37,072 nt of DNA from a bacterium (GCA_029932385.1 JAOZQE010000007.1:1-37072); one strand, 5' to 3'. Positions 10,614-19,922 are shown, counted from the first letter of the stretch. Notes: generated by a model not told the origin, from the letters alone. Made by a program: numbers and translations.

Positions 10614-11846
10614 CTATTCGTAACGCAAAGCTTCTGCCGGGAGCAGGCGTGAAGCACGATAAGAGGGATAAAGGGTCGCGATGAAAGCTAGTACCAGTGA
10701 GAGGGCCGCAGTTGCTGCCAGATGAAAGAGCTGCAGGTCTACTGGTAGTGAGGTTTCAAAATAGTAGACATCTCCCGGTAGAGTGATGAAATCATAGCGT
10801 TTCAGTAACTCACAGATAATCAGTGACCCGGCAAGTCCCAGCAGAGTGCCAGCAAAGCCGATAATCATTCCTTCCCAGACAAAGATACGCATAACTCTGG
10901 AGGCGGAGAGACCCATGGTTTTTAAAATGGCAATCTCTTTATGTTTTTCCATGACCACCATAATCAGAGTGGAAATTATGTTGAAAGCGGCCACCATGAT
11001 AATCAGGGCCAGGATTATAAACATCGTTATCCGTTCAAGTTTCAAGGCCGCAAAAAGATTGCGGTTCATGCTGATCCAGTCCCGAGCCCAGTAGGGGTAG
11101 GCGAGTTCCTGTTGAATCTCCTTTGCGATTTCACCGGAGTCGTAGATATTTGTAACTTCAACCGCAATTCCAGAGACCTGAGCCGGCAGGGCAAAAAATT
11201 TCTGGGCCGCGGCCAGAGTCGTGTAGCCCAGAGCCGAGTCGTATTGATACATGCCCGAAGTGTAAGTGCCGATAACCGAAAAACGCTGCATTCGGGGAAT
11301 CAGACCCAACGGGGTCGGTGAGCCGCTAGGGGCAACCAGACGCAGATTGGAACCCGGTTTGACACCAAGATTTTTTGCCAGCTCACTGCCCAGTATGATC
11401 TCCGGGGACGAATTTTTGTTCTCTTTGCCGGTCGAAAAATAGTGGCCGTCGACCAGCATTCCCTCAAGCTTTTTACGGAGCGGATCGTGATTCTGGTCGA
11501 TCCCCCGGATTCCGGCACCGCTGACCTGTCGGCCCCGGGTCAACATCGCCTGACTCAGGATAAAAGGGGCGGCCTCTTTAACGCCGCTCAGTTTACTTAT
11601 AGTTGTCGTCAGGCTTTCGTAGTTTTTAATCGCACCACCGTATTTCATCACCATGATATGCGCGGTGTTGCCTAATATCTTTTTTTTCAACTCCTTTTCG
11701 AAGCCGCTCATGACAGCGATGACCACCACCAGAGCCATTACTCCCAGAGCTATTCCCATAATTGAGATCAGCGAGATCAAGGAGATGAATACCTGCTTGC
11801 GCCGCGCCAGAAGATGACGCAGGGCGACGAAAAGTTCAAACCTCAA
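10614..11846 (-). CDS. Lipoprotein-releasing ABC transporter permease LolC/LolE
   Basis: MRFELFVALRHLLARRKQVFISLISLISIMGIALGVMALVVVIAVMSGFE and FtsX-like C-terminal permease domain. Confidence 0.9.
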   Translation of the reverse strand: MRFELFVALRHLLARRKQVFISLISLISIMGIALGVMALVVVIAVMSGFEKELKKKILGNTAHIMVMKYGGAIKNYESLTTTISKLSGVKEAAPFILSQAMLTRGRQVSGAGIRGIDQNHDPLRKKLEGMLVDGHYFSTGKENKNSSPEIILGSELAKNLGVKPGSNLRLVAPSGSPTPLGLIPRMQRFSVIGTYTSGMYQYDSALGYTTLAAAQKFFALPAQVSGIAVEVTNIYDSGEIAKEIQQELAYPYWARDWISMNRNLFAALKLERITMFIILALIIMVAAFNIISTLIMVVMEKHKEIAILKTMGLSASRVMRIFVWEGMIIGFAGTLLGLAGSLIICELLKRYDFITLPGDVYYFETSLPVDLQLFHLAATAALSLVLAFIATLYPSYRASRLLPAEALRYE

Positions 11847-11849
11847 AGT

Positions 11850-13346
11850 TTAAGCCTGTTCCGGTTTGAGAAGTGGAAAAAGAATGACGTCGCGAATCGA
11901 TGCTGAATCGGTGAAAAGCATTACTAACCTGTCAATCCCGATGCCTTCACCCGCAGTCGGGGGCAGACCATATTCCAGGGCTCGCAGGTAATCGGCATCA
12001 AACTGGTGAGCTTCCAGATCACCGGCGGCTTTATCCTGAAGCTGTTGTTCAAAACGGGCCTTCTGGTCAAGCGGGTCATTGAGTTCGGAAAAAGCGTTGG
12101 CCATCTCCCGGCCGGCGATGAAAAGCTCAAATCTGTCGACAACCTCGGGATTGCTGTCATTGCGCCGGGAAAGGGGTGAAATCGCCACCGGATAGTCGGT
12201 GATAAATGTCGGCTGAATAAGCTGTTCTTCAACCTTTTCATCAAATAGTTTCATCAGGCATTTTGCGTGACACTCCCGCTCCAGGGGTGCCATTTCCAAT
12301 CCCAGTTTATCAATTATTGCGAGAGTCTTTTCATGGCTGTCGAGTTGGGCGGCATCAATCTCAGCATATTTTTCAATAGCCTCAATTACGGTAAGGTGAT
12401 CCCAGGGTGCGGTAAAGGTTATCTCCTGACCCTGGTAGTTAATAGTATCACTGTCGTTCAGGGTTCGGCAGATTGTGGTGAAGAGCTCTTCAGTGATGCT
12501 CATCAGGTCGAGATAAGTGGCATAGGCCTGATAGAATTCAATCATCGTAAATTCAGGGTTGTGTTTTATCGAAATACCTTCGTTGCGGAAGTTACGGTTA
12601 ATCTCGAAAACTCTTTCGAAACCGCCGACCACCAGCCTTTTAAGATAGAGCTCCGGGGCAATACGCAAATTCAGGTCAAGGTCCAGGGCGTTATGATGAG
12701 TTGTGAACGGCCGCGCCGCAGCCCCGCCGGCAACGGCCTGCATCATCGGGGTTTCGACCTCAAGAAATTCTCTCTCTTTGAAGAAATCTCTAATCGTATC
12801 AATGATGATGGTTCTTTTGATGAAGGTGTCGCGAACTTCCTGATTAACAATCAGATCGACGTAACGCTGCCGGTAGCGGGTTTCAATATCTTTCAGGCCG
12901 TGCCACTTCTCCGGTAGCGGCCGCAGCGATTTGGTCAGAAGTCTGATTGCGTCTGCCTGAACCGTTAACTCACCGGTTCTGGTTTTAAAAATCGTACCGC
13001 TGACTCCCACGGTATCACCGATATCAAGAAGTTTGAAAACTTTGTAGTTATCATCACCGACCAGATTCTTGCGGATATAGGCCTGAATCTTGCCGCTGCG
13101 ATCCTGCAGGTGAATGAAGGCCGCTTTGCCGAAGGTTCTCAAGGAGACAATACGTCCAGCGATGGTCGCCGCGGGAGAATTCTCTGCCAGATTCTCCGCT
13201 TCAATTTCATTGTATTCAGCAAGTATGGCTGCGGCGGTGTTGGCAGGGGTGAAATCGTTAGCAAAAGGGTTGATTCCTAAGGCTCTGAGCTCTTCCAGCT
13301 TTTTTATGCGTTGCTGGCGTAAACTATTTTCGTTGTCCTGGGTCAT
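11850..13346 (-). CDS. lysS: Lysyl-tRNA synthetase (class II)
   Basis: OB fold, RYRQRYVDLI, FLEVETPMMQ, GFERVFEINRNFRNEGIS, GIGIDRLVMLFT. Confidence 0.96.
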   Translation of the reverse strand: MTQDNENSLRQQRIKKLEELRALGINPFANDFTPANTAAAILAEYNEIEAENLAENSPAATIAGRIVSLRTFGKAAFIHLQDRSGKIQAYIRKNLVGDDNYKVFKLLDIGDTVGVSGTIFKTRTGELTVQADAIRLLTKSLRPLPEKWHGLKDIETRYRQRYVDLIVNQEVRDTFIKRTIIIDTIRDFFKEREFLEVETPMMQAVAGGAAARPFTTHHNALDLDLNLRIAPELYLKRLVVGGFERVFEINRNFRNEGISIKHNPEFTMIEFYQAYATYLDLMSITEELFTTICRTLNDSDTINYQGQEITFTAPWDHLTVIEAIEKYAEIDAAQLDSHEKTLAIIDKLGLEMAPLERECHAKCLMKLFDEKVEEQLIQPTFITDYPVAISPLSRRNDSNPEVVDRFELFIAGREMANAFSELNDPLDQKARFEQQLQDKAAGDLEAHQFDADYLRALEYGLPPTAGEGIGIDRLVMLFTDSASIRDVILFPLLKPEQA

Positions 13347-13463
13347 AGTAAAATATACCTGATGTAAATTTAATGATTTATGGGGCTCACAACTGGAAAG
13401 TGCTGGCGTTCTGGTTTATTGGTGCCCGGTTTTCAGTCGGTTGCTTGATATCCAGCTCATTGC

Positions 13464-14282
13464 CTAATTAGAGTTGTTGATCCGCTTAAGCTCTTTAGTG
13501 GCCTGGTCAGCAAAAGTGCCTCCGGGTGCCAGTTTCAAGAGATGCTCAAAAGCTTCAACGGCTTTATTCTTTTCCCCGCTGGCTTCTTCTATTTTTCCGA
13601 TTTGCAGCCAGACTCCGGGATGATCCGGAGAAATCTGCTGAGCTTCATCAATCTCTTCACGGGCAAGTGTGAGACGATCAGTGGCAAAATAGAGCCGGCT
13701 CAGTTCGTAGTGAGAGGGGAAATAGTCCTTATTGAAACTGATCGCCTTATTATAGCACGCCTGTGCCTGCAGGTTTTTATCCTGCAACCGATAGAGGTTG
13801 CCGAGGTTGTGATAAGCTTTTTCCGGAGTATGGTAAAGAGAGTTGCTGCCAGCTTTTAAAAACTCAGTTTCAGCGAGGGCGAACTTTTTCTGCTGCATAT
13901 AGATCGTACCCAGAGTGTTGTGGGCTTCAGCGAACCCGGGATCCATGACCAGAGCGTCTTTAAGTTTGATGATCGCTTTGTCGGGATCATTCTCAACCAG
14001 TGCGACTAGAGCGCCAAGATAGCGGGTGCGTTTGTCAGCAATTCCGGCTTCATTGACCTTATCCAGTCCGGTTTTTACCAGGTCGTAATCGCGGGCATTA
14101 AATGCATTAAGCAGATTTTCATAAAATTGTTCCGAAAGTTCACGCTTTTCCGGCTCCTTGGTGGAGGAACCGGCACAACCGAAAATGGTTAGTAGGCAGC
14201 ACAGGAGCAGAAAAAAGGTTATGGCTCTTCCGGGTCTGGGTAAACTGTTATTTAATGTTGACATGGCAATATTATTATACAC
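13464..14282 (-). CDS. TPR-repeat lipoprotein (PilF-like)
   Basis: Lipobox LLTIFGCAGSS and several TPR units (DPGFAEAHNTLGTIYMQQKKFALAE etc.). Confidence 0.75.
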   Translation of the reverse strand: MYNNIAMSTLNNSLPRPGRAITFFLLLCCLLTIFGCAGSSTKEPEKRELSEQFYENLLNAFNARDYDLVKTGLDKVNEAGIADKRTRYLGALVALVENDPDKAIIKLKDALVMDPGFAEAHNTLGTIYMQQKKFALAETEFLKAGSNSLYHTPEKAYHNLGNLYRLQDKNLQAQACYNKAISFNKDYFPSHYELSRLYFATDRLTLAREEIDEAQQISPDHPGVWLQIGKIEEASGEKNKAVEAFEHLLKLAPGGTFADQATKELKRINNSN

Positions 14283-14285
14283 CTG

Positions 14286-14331
14286 AAAAAAAGATAAGCC
14301 CTCAATCGCCGGTCAGAGTTTGTTGAGGGCT
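14286..14331 (-). terminator. Rho-independent terminator for the 14434-15117 gene
   Basis: AGCCCTCAA...TTGAGGGCT 9-bp stem followed on the minus strand by TATCTTTTTTT. Confidence 0.7.
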
Positions 14332-14433
14332 GTGATTTGTAAGTATGACTGTATGTTGCGGCCGGCCATGTCAAAATTATGAGTCAGTCGTTCGGGGCTG
14401 TTCGCAAATTCGCAAATTAAAGTTGTATTTGGA

Positions 14434-15117
14434 TTATGATTTGGCGTTATTACGCAGGCTGAGCAGACGTTCTTCGGCCCAGGGTTTAAAAAATGAGCGC
14501 TGCAGAAGCTGAATCATATTTTCATAAGTCGCAATTGCTTTTTCCGGTTGATTGCTCTTTTCGTAACTCAGTCCTAAAAGAATATAAAGGTCTTCATTGA
14601 GGAAGCTCTGTTCAGTCTGCATACCTTCCAGAATAGAGATAGCATCGGCATATTTTTCCTGCTGGAAATTAATTGACGCGACTCCGAAATTTTGCAGGTC
14701 TTTGAGGTGGCGGTCGACACTGCTGGTACTGCTCTGGTAGGTGGTCGCAGCTTCATCAAGTTTACCGGCCCGGTATTCCTGATTTGCCATGAGATAGTTG
14801 GCGACCGGTCCGACAATGGTGCCGCTGTAGGATGCGAGAATTGCTTGTAACGGTTCCTGTACTGCAGCAATCGCAGTACCCGGTTTCTTCTCGATAGTCA
14901 GCACGGCTTGATTAAGCAAGTGCCGGGCATCTTTATCTCGGTCGCTGATGTACCAGAAACTGCCGATAGATGCTATGCCTACGGCAACCAGAACAACTAC
15001 TGCGATTGATATGAGCTTGCGATGTTTATTTGCGTAGTCGAGAGCTGAGTAGGTGGTTTTGACGAAAGCATCGGGTTCACGGAGCTCCCGGCGGACAGAT
15101 ATCTTTCCTTTAGACAT
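14434..15117 (-). CDS. Single-TM tetratricopeptide protein (YfgM-like)
   Basis: N-terminal cytoplasmic segment, TM helix LISIAVVVLVAVGIASIGSFWY, TPR-like C-terminus. Confidence 0.65.
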   Translation of the reverse strand: MSKGKISVRRELREPDAFVKTTYSALDYANKHRKLISIAVVVLVAVGIASIGSFWYISDRDKDARHLLNQAVLTIEKKPGTAIAAVQEPLQAILASYSGTIVGPVANYLMANQEYRAGKLDEAATTYQSSTSSVDRHLKDLQNFGVASINFQQEKYADAISILEGMQTEQSFLNEDLYILLGLSYEKSNQPEKAIATYENMIQLLQRSFFKPWAEERLLSLRNNAKS

Positions 15118-15250
15118 TTTCTAACTCTCTCCTTTGTAAAAAGTTGCGCAAAATTAAGGGGTTGTGTAGATGAAAAAAAATTATAATAAAGACTTGAAAA
15201 GACTAATTTTACAAACCTCGCACCTTTATCACAGGAGGACGGATGAAGCA

Positions 15251-15295
15251 ATGAAAATCGTTTTACTTTATGTCTTAGCGGCCGATTCCAACTAA
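15251..15295 (+). CDS. Possible 14-aa mini-ORF MKIVLLYVLAADSN, overlapping a preceding MKQ* mini-ORF (ATGA overlap at 15251)
   Basis: AGGAGG Shine-Dalgarno at 15233-15238, ATG at 15243 and 15251, followed by a small hairpin and a strong terminator. Confidence 0.3.
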   Translation: MKIVLLYVLAADSN

Positions 15296-15324
15296 ATTTG
15301 AGGCGAGCCGAAAAACGGCGGATC

Positions 15325-15368
15325 AAAAAAAGCCCAACATTATAATTAAAAATGTTGGGCTTTTTTTT
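15325..15368. terminator. Bidirectional Rho-independent terminator
   Basis: AAAAAAAGCCCAACATT / AATGTTGGGCTTTTTTT, a perfect 17-bp arm with A/T flanks usable on both strands. Confidence 0.85.
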
Positions 15369-15476
15369 AATTTATCGACAATCTTTCCAGTTTGCAGGTT
15401 GTTAGACAATATAGTGAGACTGAATCAGCTTTTAAGCAAACCCGCTCAAACAACCTGCTGTGGCAGAAGTTGTAGC

Positions 15477-16007
15477 TTAGGCTTTATCCTTCTTCACGGT
15501 CTTGGCCTTAGTCTTAGACGGAGCGGCTTTTTTACGCGGAGCTTTGGGTTTTACTTTAACCGCCCCATCTTTTTTAGCCTTGGCCGGACTCTTTTTTACC
15601 TCTTTCTTTACTGCCGGTTTAACCTCGGCGGCTTTGGCTTCAGCTTTCGGTGTCGGGGTACTGGCTGCGCTGGTGTCGGCAGTGGCGGGTATATCCTTTT
15701 TCTGATCCTCGTCCTCGGTGCCGAGATCCTCCGACGGATTTTCGGCTTTTATTTCGTTGATCTCATCAATCAGCATCTCCTGTTCCTGGTCAAGATCTGC
15801 AATCGTCAGCAGAAGCTGGGAAATCTCATCCTTTTCCCAGATATCTTCATCCTGTTGCAGGGCTTTGAAAATGTAGATTCTTTCACCCAGATGGCGCAGC
15901 TGTAATTTGCGGCGGTTACTGATTGCCATGAGTTTAGCTTTGCGACTGCCCATTCGGCACAGCCTGCCGATTTGATAATTGATCTTCTCGAATGTGGAAT
16001 TGGCCAT
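15477..16007 (-). CDS. Conserved N-terminal domain fused to a Lys/Ala/Pro-rich histone H1-like C-terminal tail
   Basis: C-terminal AEVKPAVKKEVKKSPAKAKKDGAVKVKPKAPRKKAAPSKTKAKTVKKDKA. Confidence 0.75.
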   Translation of the reverse strand: MANSTFEKINYQIGRLCRMGSRKAKLMAISNRRKLQLRHLGERIYIFKALQQDEDIWEKDEISQLLLTIADLDQEQEMLIDEINEIKAENPSEDLGTEDEDQKKDIPATADTSAASTPTPKAEAKAAEVKPAVKKEVKKSPAKAKKDGAVKVKPKAPRKKAAPSKTKAKTVKKDKA

Positions 16008-16169
16008 ATCTAGTTATCCTCCGCTAAATTATTTGCGGTATTAGGTAATAAAAAGCTGAATACTTGTCAAGTTTTTTATTTTCGGGTTGTGTTTATTTTT
16101 TTTCCGTGTAAATTAGGAGAGTTCTGAATTGGTGCGCACAAAAATTTTTGGATTAAAGTATTTTTTATC

Positions 16170-16952
16170 ATGAACGGTAAAATCTGGATTGTTATCCCGG
16201 CTCGTTTTCAGGCTCGCCGCTTTCCTGGGAAACCACTGGCCAGGCTGCACGATAAGCCGATGATTGCCTGGGTTCTTGAGGCCTGTCAGGCGGTTAAATC
16301 ACCCTGTGAAGTGGTGGTCGCTACGGATGATCAGAAGATTGCCGAGGTGGTTAAAGCTTACGGCGGCCGGGTGGAAATGACGGCTGCTTTTCATCCCAGT
16401 GGTACCGCCCGGCTGGCTGAGGTGGCGCAACGTAATCCGCAGGTTGAGTGGTTTGTGAACGTGCAGGGAGACGAACCGGGAATTGAACCAAAGTTGATTG
16501 ATAAGGTTATCGAATGTTTGCGACAACATTCTGATCCTGACCTGATTGTCTCCGCCGCTACCGTTTTGCAAGATTCTGCTGATTACAATTCACCTCATGT
16601 CGTCAAGGTTGTTACTGACCTTAAAGGCAGGGCTCTCTATTTCTCCCGGGCCGCAATCCCTTTTTTTCAGAATAAGTCAGCCGCAGCCGGTGTTGTTACC
16701 GGTGATCATTCTCCGGTGCGTCAGCATATCGGTATCTATGGTTACAGTGGTGCTTTTCTGCGGCGATTAAAATCGCTGCCGCCGGGGAAACTGGCCGCAG
16801 TGGAAAACCTTGAGCAGTTAAACTGGCTTGAAAATGGGTTTGCGATTGAACTTGTCGCTTGCGATTCACCCTGGTCGGGGATCGATACTCCTGAGGAATT
16901 AGAGCGTTTTGCCGCTGCCTGGTCCGGACCCGGGTACGCGGCGGAGGATTAA
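16170..16952 (+). CDS. kdsB: 3-deoxy-manno-octulosonate cytidylyltransferase
   Basis: IVIPARFQARRFPGKPLARLHDKPMIAWV, VATDD, NVQGDEPGIEP, HIGIYGYSGAFLRR. Confidence 0.95.
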   Translation: MNGKIWIVIPARFQARRFPGKPLARLHDKPMIAWVLEACQAVKSPCEVVVATDDQKIAEVVKAYGGRVEMTAAFHPSGTARLAEVAQRNPQVEWFVNVQGDEPGIEPKLIDKVIECLRQHSDPDLIVSAATVLQDSADYNSPHVVKVVTDLKGRALYFSRAAIPFFQNKSAAAGVVTGDHSPVRQHIGIYGYSGAFLRRLKSLPPGKLAAVENLEQLNWLENGFAIELVACDSPWSGIDTPEELERFAAAWSGPGYAAED

Positions 16953-16962
16953 AAACAGGATT

Positions 16963-17247
16963 ATGAGCGACTGGATTGAGATCGAGCGAGACGACAGTCA
17001 TATCCGGCGGGAGCGAGAGAAGGCCCGGCAGATGCGCGGCAGCCATTATTGGCAGCGCCTGCTGCAGAAAGGCGAGTGTCATTACTGCCATAAAAAATTT
17101 CCGGCCGCTGAGTTGACGATGGATCATGTTGTGCCGCTGGTGCGCGGCGGCCGCAGCGTTAAAGGCAATGTGGTTCCCTGCTGTAAAGAGTGTAATAATC
17201 GAAAGCAGTACAAAACCCCGGTGGAGATGATTTTGGAGGATATATAG
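16963..17247 (+). CDS. HNH endonuclease family protein
   Basis: CHYCHKKFPAAELTMDHVVPLVRGGRSVKGNVVPCCKECNNRK. ATG at 16963 preferred over the ORF-track start inside kdsB. Confidence 0.85.
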   Translation: MSDWIEIERDDSHIRREREKARQMRGSHYWQRLLQKGECHYCHKKFPAAELTMDHVVPLVRGGRSVKGNVVPCCKECNNRKQYKTPVEMILEDI

Positions 17248-17667
17248 ATGGGCCAGGTTGGTAAAGAGGCGAATATTGAGGTTGATGTTGCGACGGAGAA
17301 ATTTGCAGTTGCGGATATTTATGCTCAGTTTGTCGCAGGTGAGAGTGATGCGATTGGAACCATGGTTATGCATCACGGCCGGGTTAAATATCCGGGCAAA
17401 GTTCTGGCGGATTTTAAGCTGGTAAGTCTGGATGCCCTGGTGGATGATGTTTGTGAAGGGCTGCGTACGATTGCAATTGATGCGAGTTGGAAATTTTTAC
17501 TCCAGCGTATATATATTCTGCATCGTTTAGGTGAGGTTGAACGTGGGGGTGATGTCCTCCTGGTGATCTGTTCAGCAGTGACCCGTGGTGATGCTTTTAA
17601 AGCCTGTTCCTGGATCGTAGATGAAATAAAAAAAGAGCAGCTCATCGCTTTGCGTGAGCTGCCTTAG
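17248..17667 (+). CDS. Molybdopterin synthase catalytic subunit (MoaE)-like
   Basis: GTMVMHHGRVKYPGKVLADFKLV, IYILHRLGEVERGGDVLLVICSAVTRGDAFKACSWIVDEIKK; matches the MoaE C-terminal pattern. Confidence 0.7.
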   Translation: MGQVGKEANIEVDVATEKFAVADIYAQFVAGESDAIGTMVMHHGRVKYPGKVLADFKLVSLDALVDDVCEGLRTIAIDASWKFLLQRIYILHRLGEVERGGDVLLVICSAVTRGDAFKACSWIVDEIKKEQLIALRELP

Positions 17668-17701
17668 AAGAAAGGTTCGATATTTTCAGGATATTCTTTA
17701 C

Positions 17702-18130
17702 TTAGAAAGCGCCTAACTGACAGGGAGTAATTTTTATCTTGCCGGCTTCACAGGCCGCTGTGATGTCGGTTTTTTTGAGTTTGAAATCTGCGGCTATCTG
17801 CCAGGCCTTAAGGCATGAGAGTGAACCGTCAGTCAGGTTTTCCTTTAATGTCTTAATAAGTTTCGGTTCCGGATTTGCCGCTGCAGCAATCTTCTCTTTC
17901 TGTTCATGACCGAAAAGGCCGAGCTGGCAGCCGGAGAGACGTATTTCCATAAGGTCGGCCGTGCGCCCCACATCTGCAGGGCTGAAGCCGGTTTCCAGGG
18001 CCAGTTTGTGGGCTCTGCTACAGCTTAAACGGTTCTCGACTAATGCTTCCCTGATGCTTGTTTCCAGTATTTCCGGGATTGATCTATCTTGGTGCTTGGC
18101 GGCGTAATTGCCGGCATCACTGTGGGTCAT
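17702..18130 (-). CDS. Uncharacterised protein made of two internal repeats ending in CQLG[LA]F
   Basis: Repeat 1 LVENRLSCSRAHKLALETGFSPADVGRTADLMEIRLSGCQLGLF; repeat 2 LTDGSLSCLKAWQIAADFKLKKTDITAACEAGKIKITPCQLGAF. Confidence 0.75.
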   Translation of the reverse strand: MTHSDAGNYAAKHQDRSIPEILETSIREALVENRLSCSRAHKLALETGFSPADVGRTADLMEIRLSGCQLGLFGHEQKEKIAAAANPEPKLIKTLKENLTDGSLSCLKAWQIAADFKLKKTDITAACEAGKIKITPCQLGAF

Positions 18131-18240
18131 TGGGATTACCTCTTTTCAGTTTCAGATGGAGTCGGTTTCTGTTTAGGTTCACTTTTGCCGTCAATCACTT
18201 TATCTTTTTTTGCGTCAGCCACCTGGCAGGCAGGCCGCAT

Positions 18241-18330
18241 TCAGGTTGCAACTCCCATCTTCGGCAGGATATAGGCCTGGAGCAGATACCAGACGATAAT
18301 CACCCCCGCAAATAATAATATTCCCTTCAT
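18241..18330 (-). CDS. 29-aa single-TM small protein MKGILLFAGVIIVWYLLQAYILPKMGVAT
   Basis: GGAG Shine-Dalgarno 6 nt before the ATG; one hydrophobic helix; the longer ORF-track version (119 aa) overlaps the 3D-domain gene. Confidence 0.55.
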   Translation of the reverse strand: MKGILLFAGVIIVWYLLQAYILPKMGVAT

Positions 18331-18403
18331 TGTTTTCTCCTTAAGTTTTAAGGTTACGGCACTCTTAATTCTATTAAATACTAATATAATACATTTAATT
18401 AAA

Positions 18404-18952
18404 TTAATCAACCTTATAGATGTCAAGTTCCTTTCGGCCCCATTGCAAGGCGTCATCATGGGAATTGAAATAGAGGTCAAAACGCCCCTCTCCCTTGATC
18501 GCGGAGCCGCGATCTTCAACCCGGCCATAGCCGTAACCGGGGATGTAGAAGCGAGTGCCAAAAGAGTGATAGCGGGTGTCTGCGGCCAGAGTTCCATCAT
18601 GAGGGAACCAGAGCCAGGGGAAAAAGAGGTACCAAGGACGATGAAAAAGTCCGGGGTTGGGCTCTCTCGGAGTCGTTCCGGAGGCGGTCAGGCCGCTATA
18701 CTTTTTCCCTTTATTCTTACCGCTTGTGATATAGCGGTTCCAGAAATTAAGTTTAAGAAACATCCAGCTCCCGCGTTCCCATCCGCAACACTTGCCGCAG
18801 CCGCAGTAAGCAGTAGTCTCAGCCTTGAGCGGCCGGCCCCGGCCGCCGCAGCCGTAAAGAGTGGTTATGAGAAAAACAGCACAGAGCAGGAGCGCACCGT
18901 ATCTCAACATTATTTGTAAGCTCGATGAGACATCTTTTTCAGTCATAATCAA
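18404..18952 (-). CDS. 3D-domain (MltA-like double-psi beta-barrel) lipoprotein
   Basis: Lipobox LYGCGG, ETTAYCGCGKCCGW, GTLAADTRYHSFGTRFYIPGYGYGRVEDRGSAIKGEGRFDLYFNSHDDALQWG. Confidence 0.85.
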   Translation of the reverse strand: MIMTEKDVSSSLQIMLRYGALLLCAVFLITTLYGCGGRGRPLKAETTAYCGCGKCCGWERGSWMFLKLNFWNRYITSGKNKGKKYSGLTASGTTPREPNPGLFHRPWYLFFPWLWFPHDGTLAADTRYHSFGTRFYIPGYGYGRVEDRGSAIKGEGRFDLYFNSHDDALQWGRKELDIYKVD

Positions 18953-19054
18953 TGCCTGTCAATCATAATTTTTAAGTTGCGGTTTTTATTTTCTTTAAGT
19001 AGTGTCAGAGCTGATTTTTCAGGTTCAAATTAATGCCATATTGGAGATCTCAAG

Positions 19055-19879
19055 ATGAATTTTATCACTAAACTCGAATTAGCACAGCAAAAAAATAACT
19101 CACTTCTGTGTGTCGGTCTGGATCCGGTTATGGAACGACTGCCTCCCTTATGCCGTCAGAAAAAAGAGCCGTTTCTGAGCTTTAACCGGGCTCTGATTGC
19201 GGCAACCGCCAATCTGGTCTGTGCTTATAAACCGCAGATTGCTCATTACGCTGCCTGCGGAGCGGAGGCTGAGCTGCTGGCGACTATCCGCTATATAAAA
19301 GAGAACTATCCCGATATCCCGGTTATCCTTGATGCCAAACGTGGCGACATCGGGAGTACCGCGGAGAAATATGCACTTGAAGCTTTTGAACGATATCAGG
19401 CAGATGCGGTTACTGTCAATCCTTATCTCGGGGGTGACTCACTGGAACCTTTTTTGCGCTATGCCGAAAAGGGTGTGGTTATTCTCTGCCGCACCTCAAA
19501 TCCCGGCGGTGCAGATCTTCAGGGGTTGATGGTAGAAGGCGAAGCTCTCTACCTGAAACTTGCCCGCCTGGCGGCCGGGGTCTGGAATAAAAATGGTAAT
19601 ATATTGCTGGTGGTCGGTGCAACCTGGCCTGAGGAGCTGGCCCGGGTCAGAGAAATAGTCGGGGATATTCCCTTGCTGGTTCCCGGAGTCGGGGCTCAGG
19701 GAGGAGATGTTGCAGCGGTTTTGGATGCCGGGCTTGATCGGCGTGGCCTGGGACTGGTGATAAATTCATCCCGGGGCATAATCTATGCGAGTTCCGGTGA
19801 TGACTTTGCCGTTGCTGCCCGGCAGGCGGCTCTGGATTTACGGGGTGAGATCAATCGCCATCGTCACAAATTGTCATAA
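19055..19879 (+). CDS. pyrF: Orotidine 5'-phosphate decarboxylase
   Basis: LCVGLDPVMERLP, YKPQIAHYAACG, PVILDAKRGDIGSTAEKYA, LVPGVGAQGGD. Confidence 0.93.
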   Translation: MNFITKLELAQQKNNSLLCVGLDPVMERLPPLCRQKKEPFLSFNRALIAATANLVCAYKPQIAHYAACGAEAELLATIRYIKENYPDIPVILDAKRGDIGSTAEKYALEAFERYQADAVTVNPYLGGDSLEPFLRYAEKGVVILCRTSNPGGADLQGLMVEGEALYLKLARLAAGVWNKNGNILLVVGATWPEELARVREIVGDIPLLVPGVGAQGGDVAAVLDAGLDRRGLGLVINSSRGIIYASSGDDFAVAARQAALDLRGEINRHRHKLS

Positions 19880-19894
19880 TTAGATATAATATAG

Positions 19895-19922
19895 TTGACA
19901 AAATTAACTTATGAGTTATACT
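19895..19922 (+). promoter_or_regulatory. Candidate sigma70 promoter for the regulator/kinase operon
   Basis: TTGACA - 16 nt - TATACT. Confidence 0.6.

Noticed and set aside
12267-12917. 216-aa plus-strand ORF
   Set aside because: Fully antisense to lysS, no recognisable domain; long antisense ORFs are expected opposite GC-biased coding DNA.
16963-17247. HNH protein as part of a defence or mobile system
   Set aside because: Single short HNH gene tightly packed between kdsB and a moaE-like gene; no methylase, integrase or repeats nearby.
16696-17376. 226-aa minus-strand ORF
   Set aside because: Antisense to kdsB, HNH and moaE-like genes; low-complexity composition, no motif.
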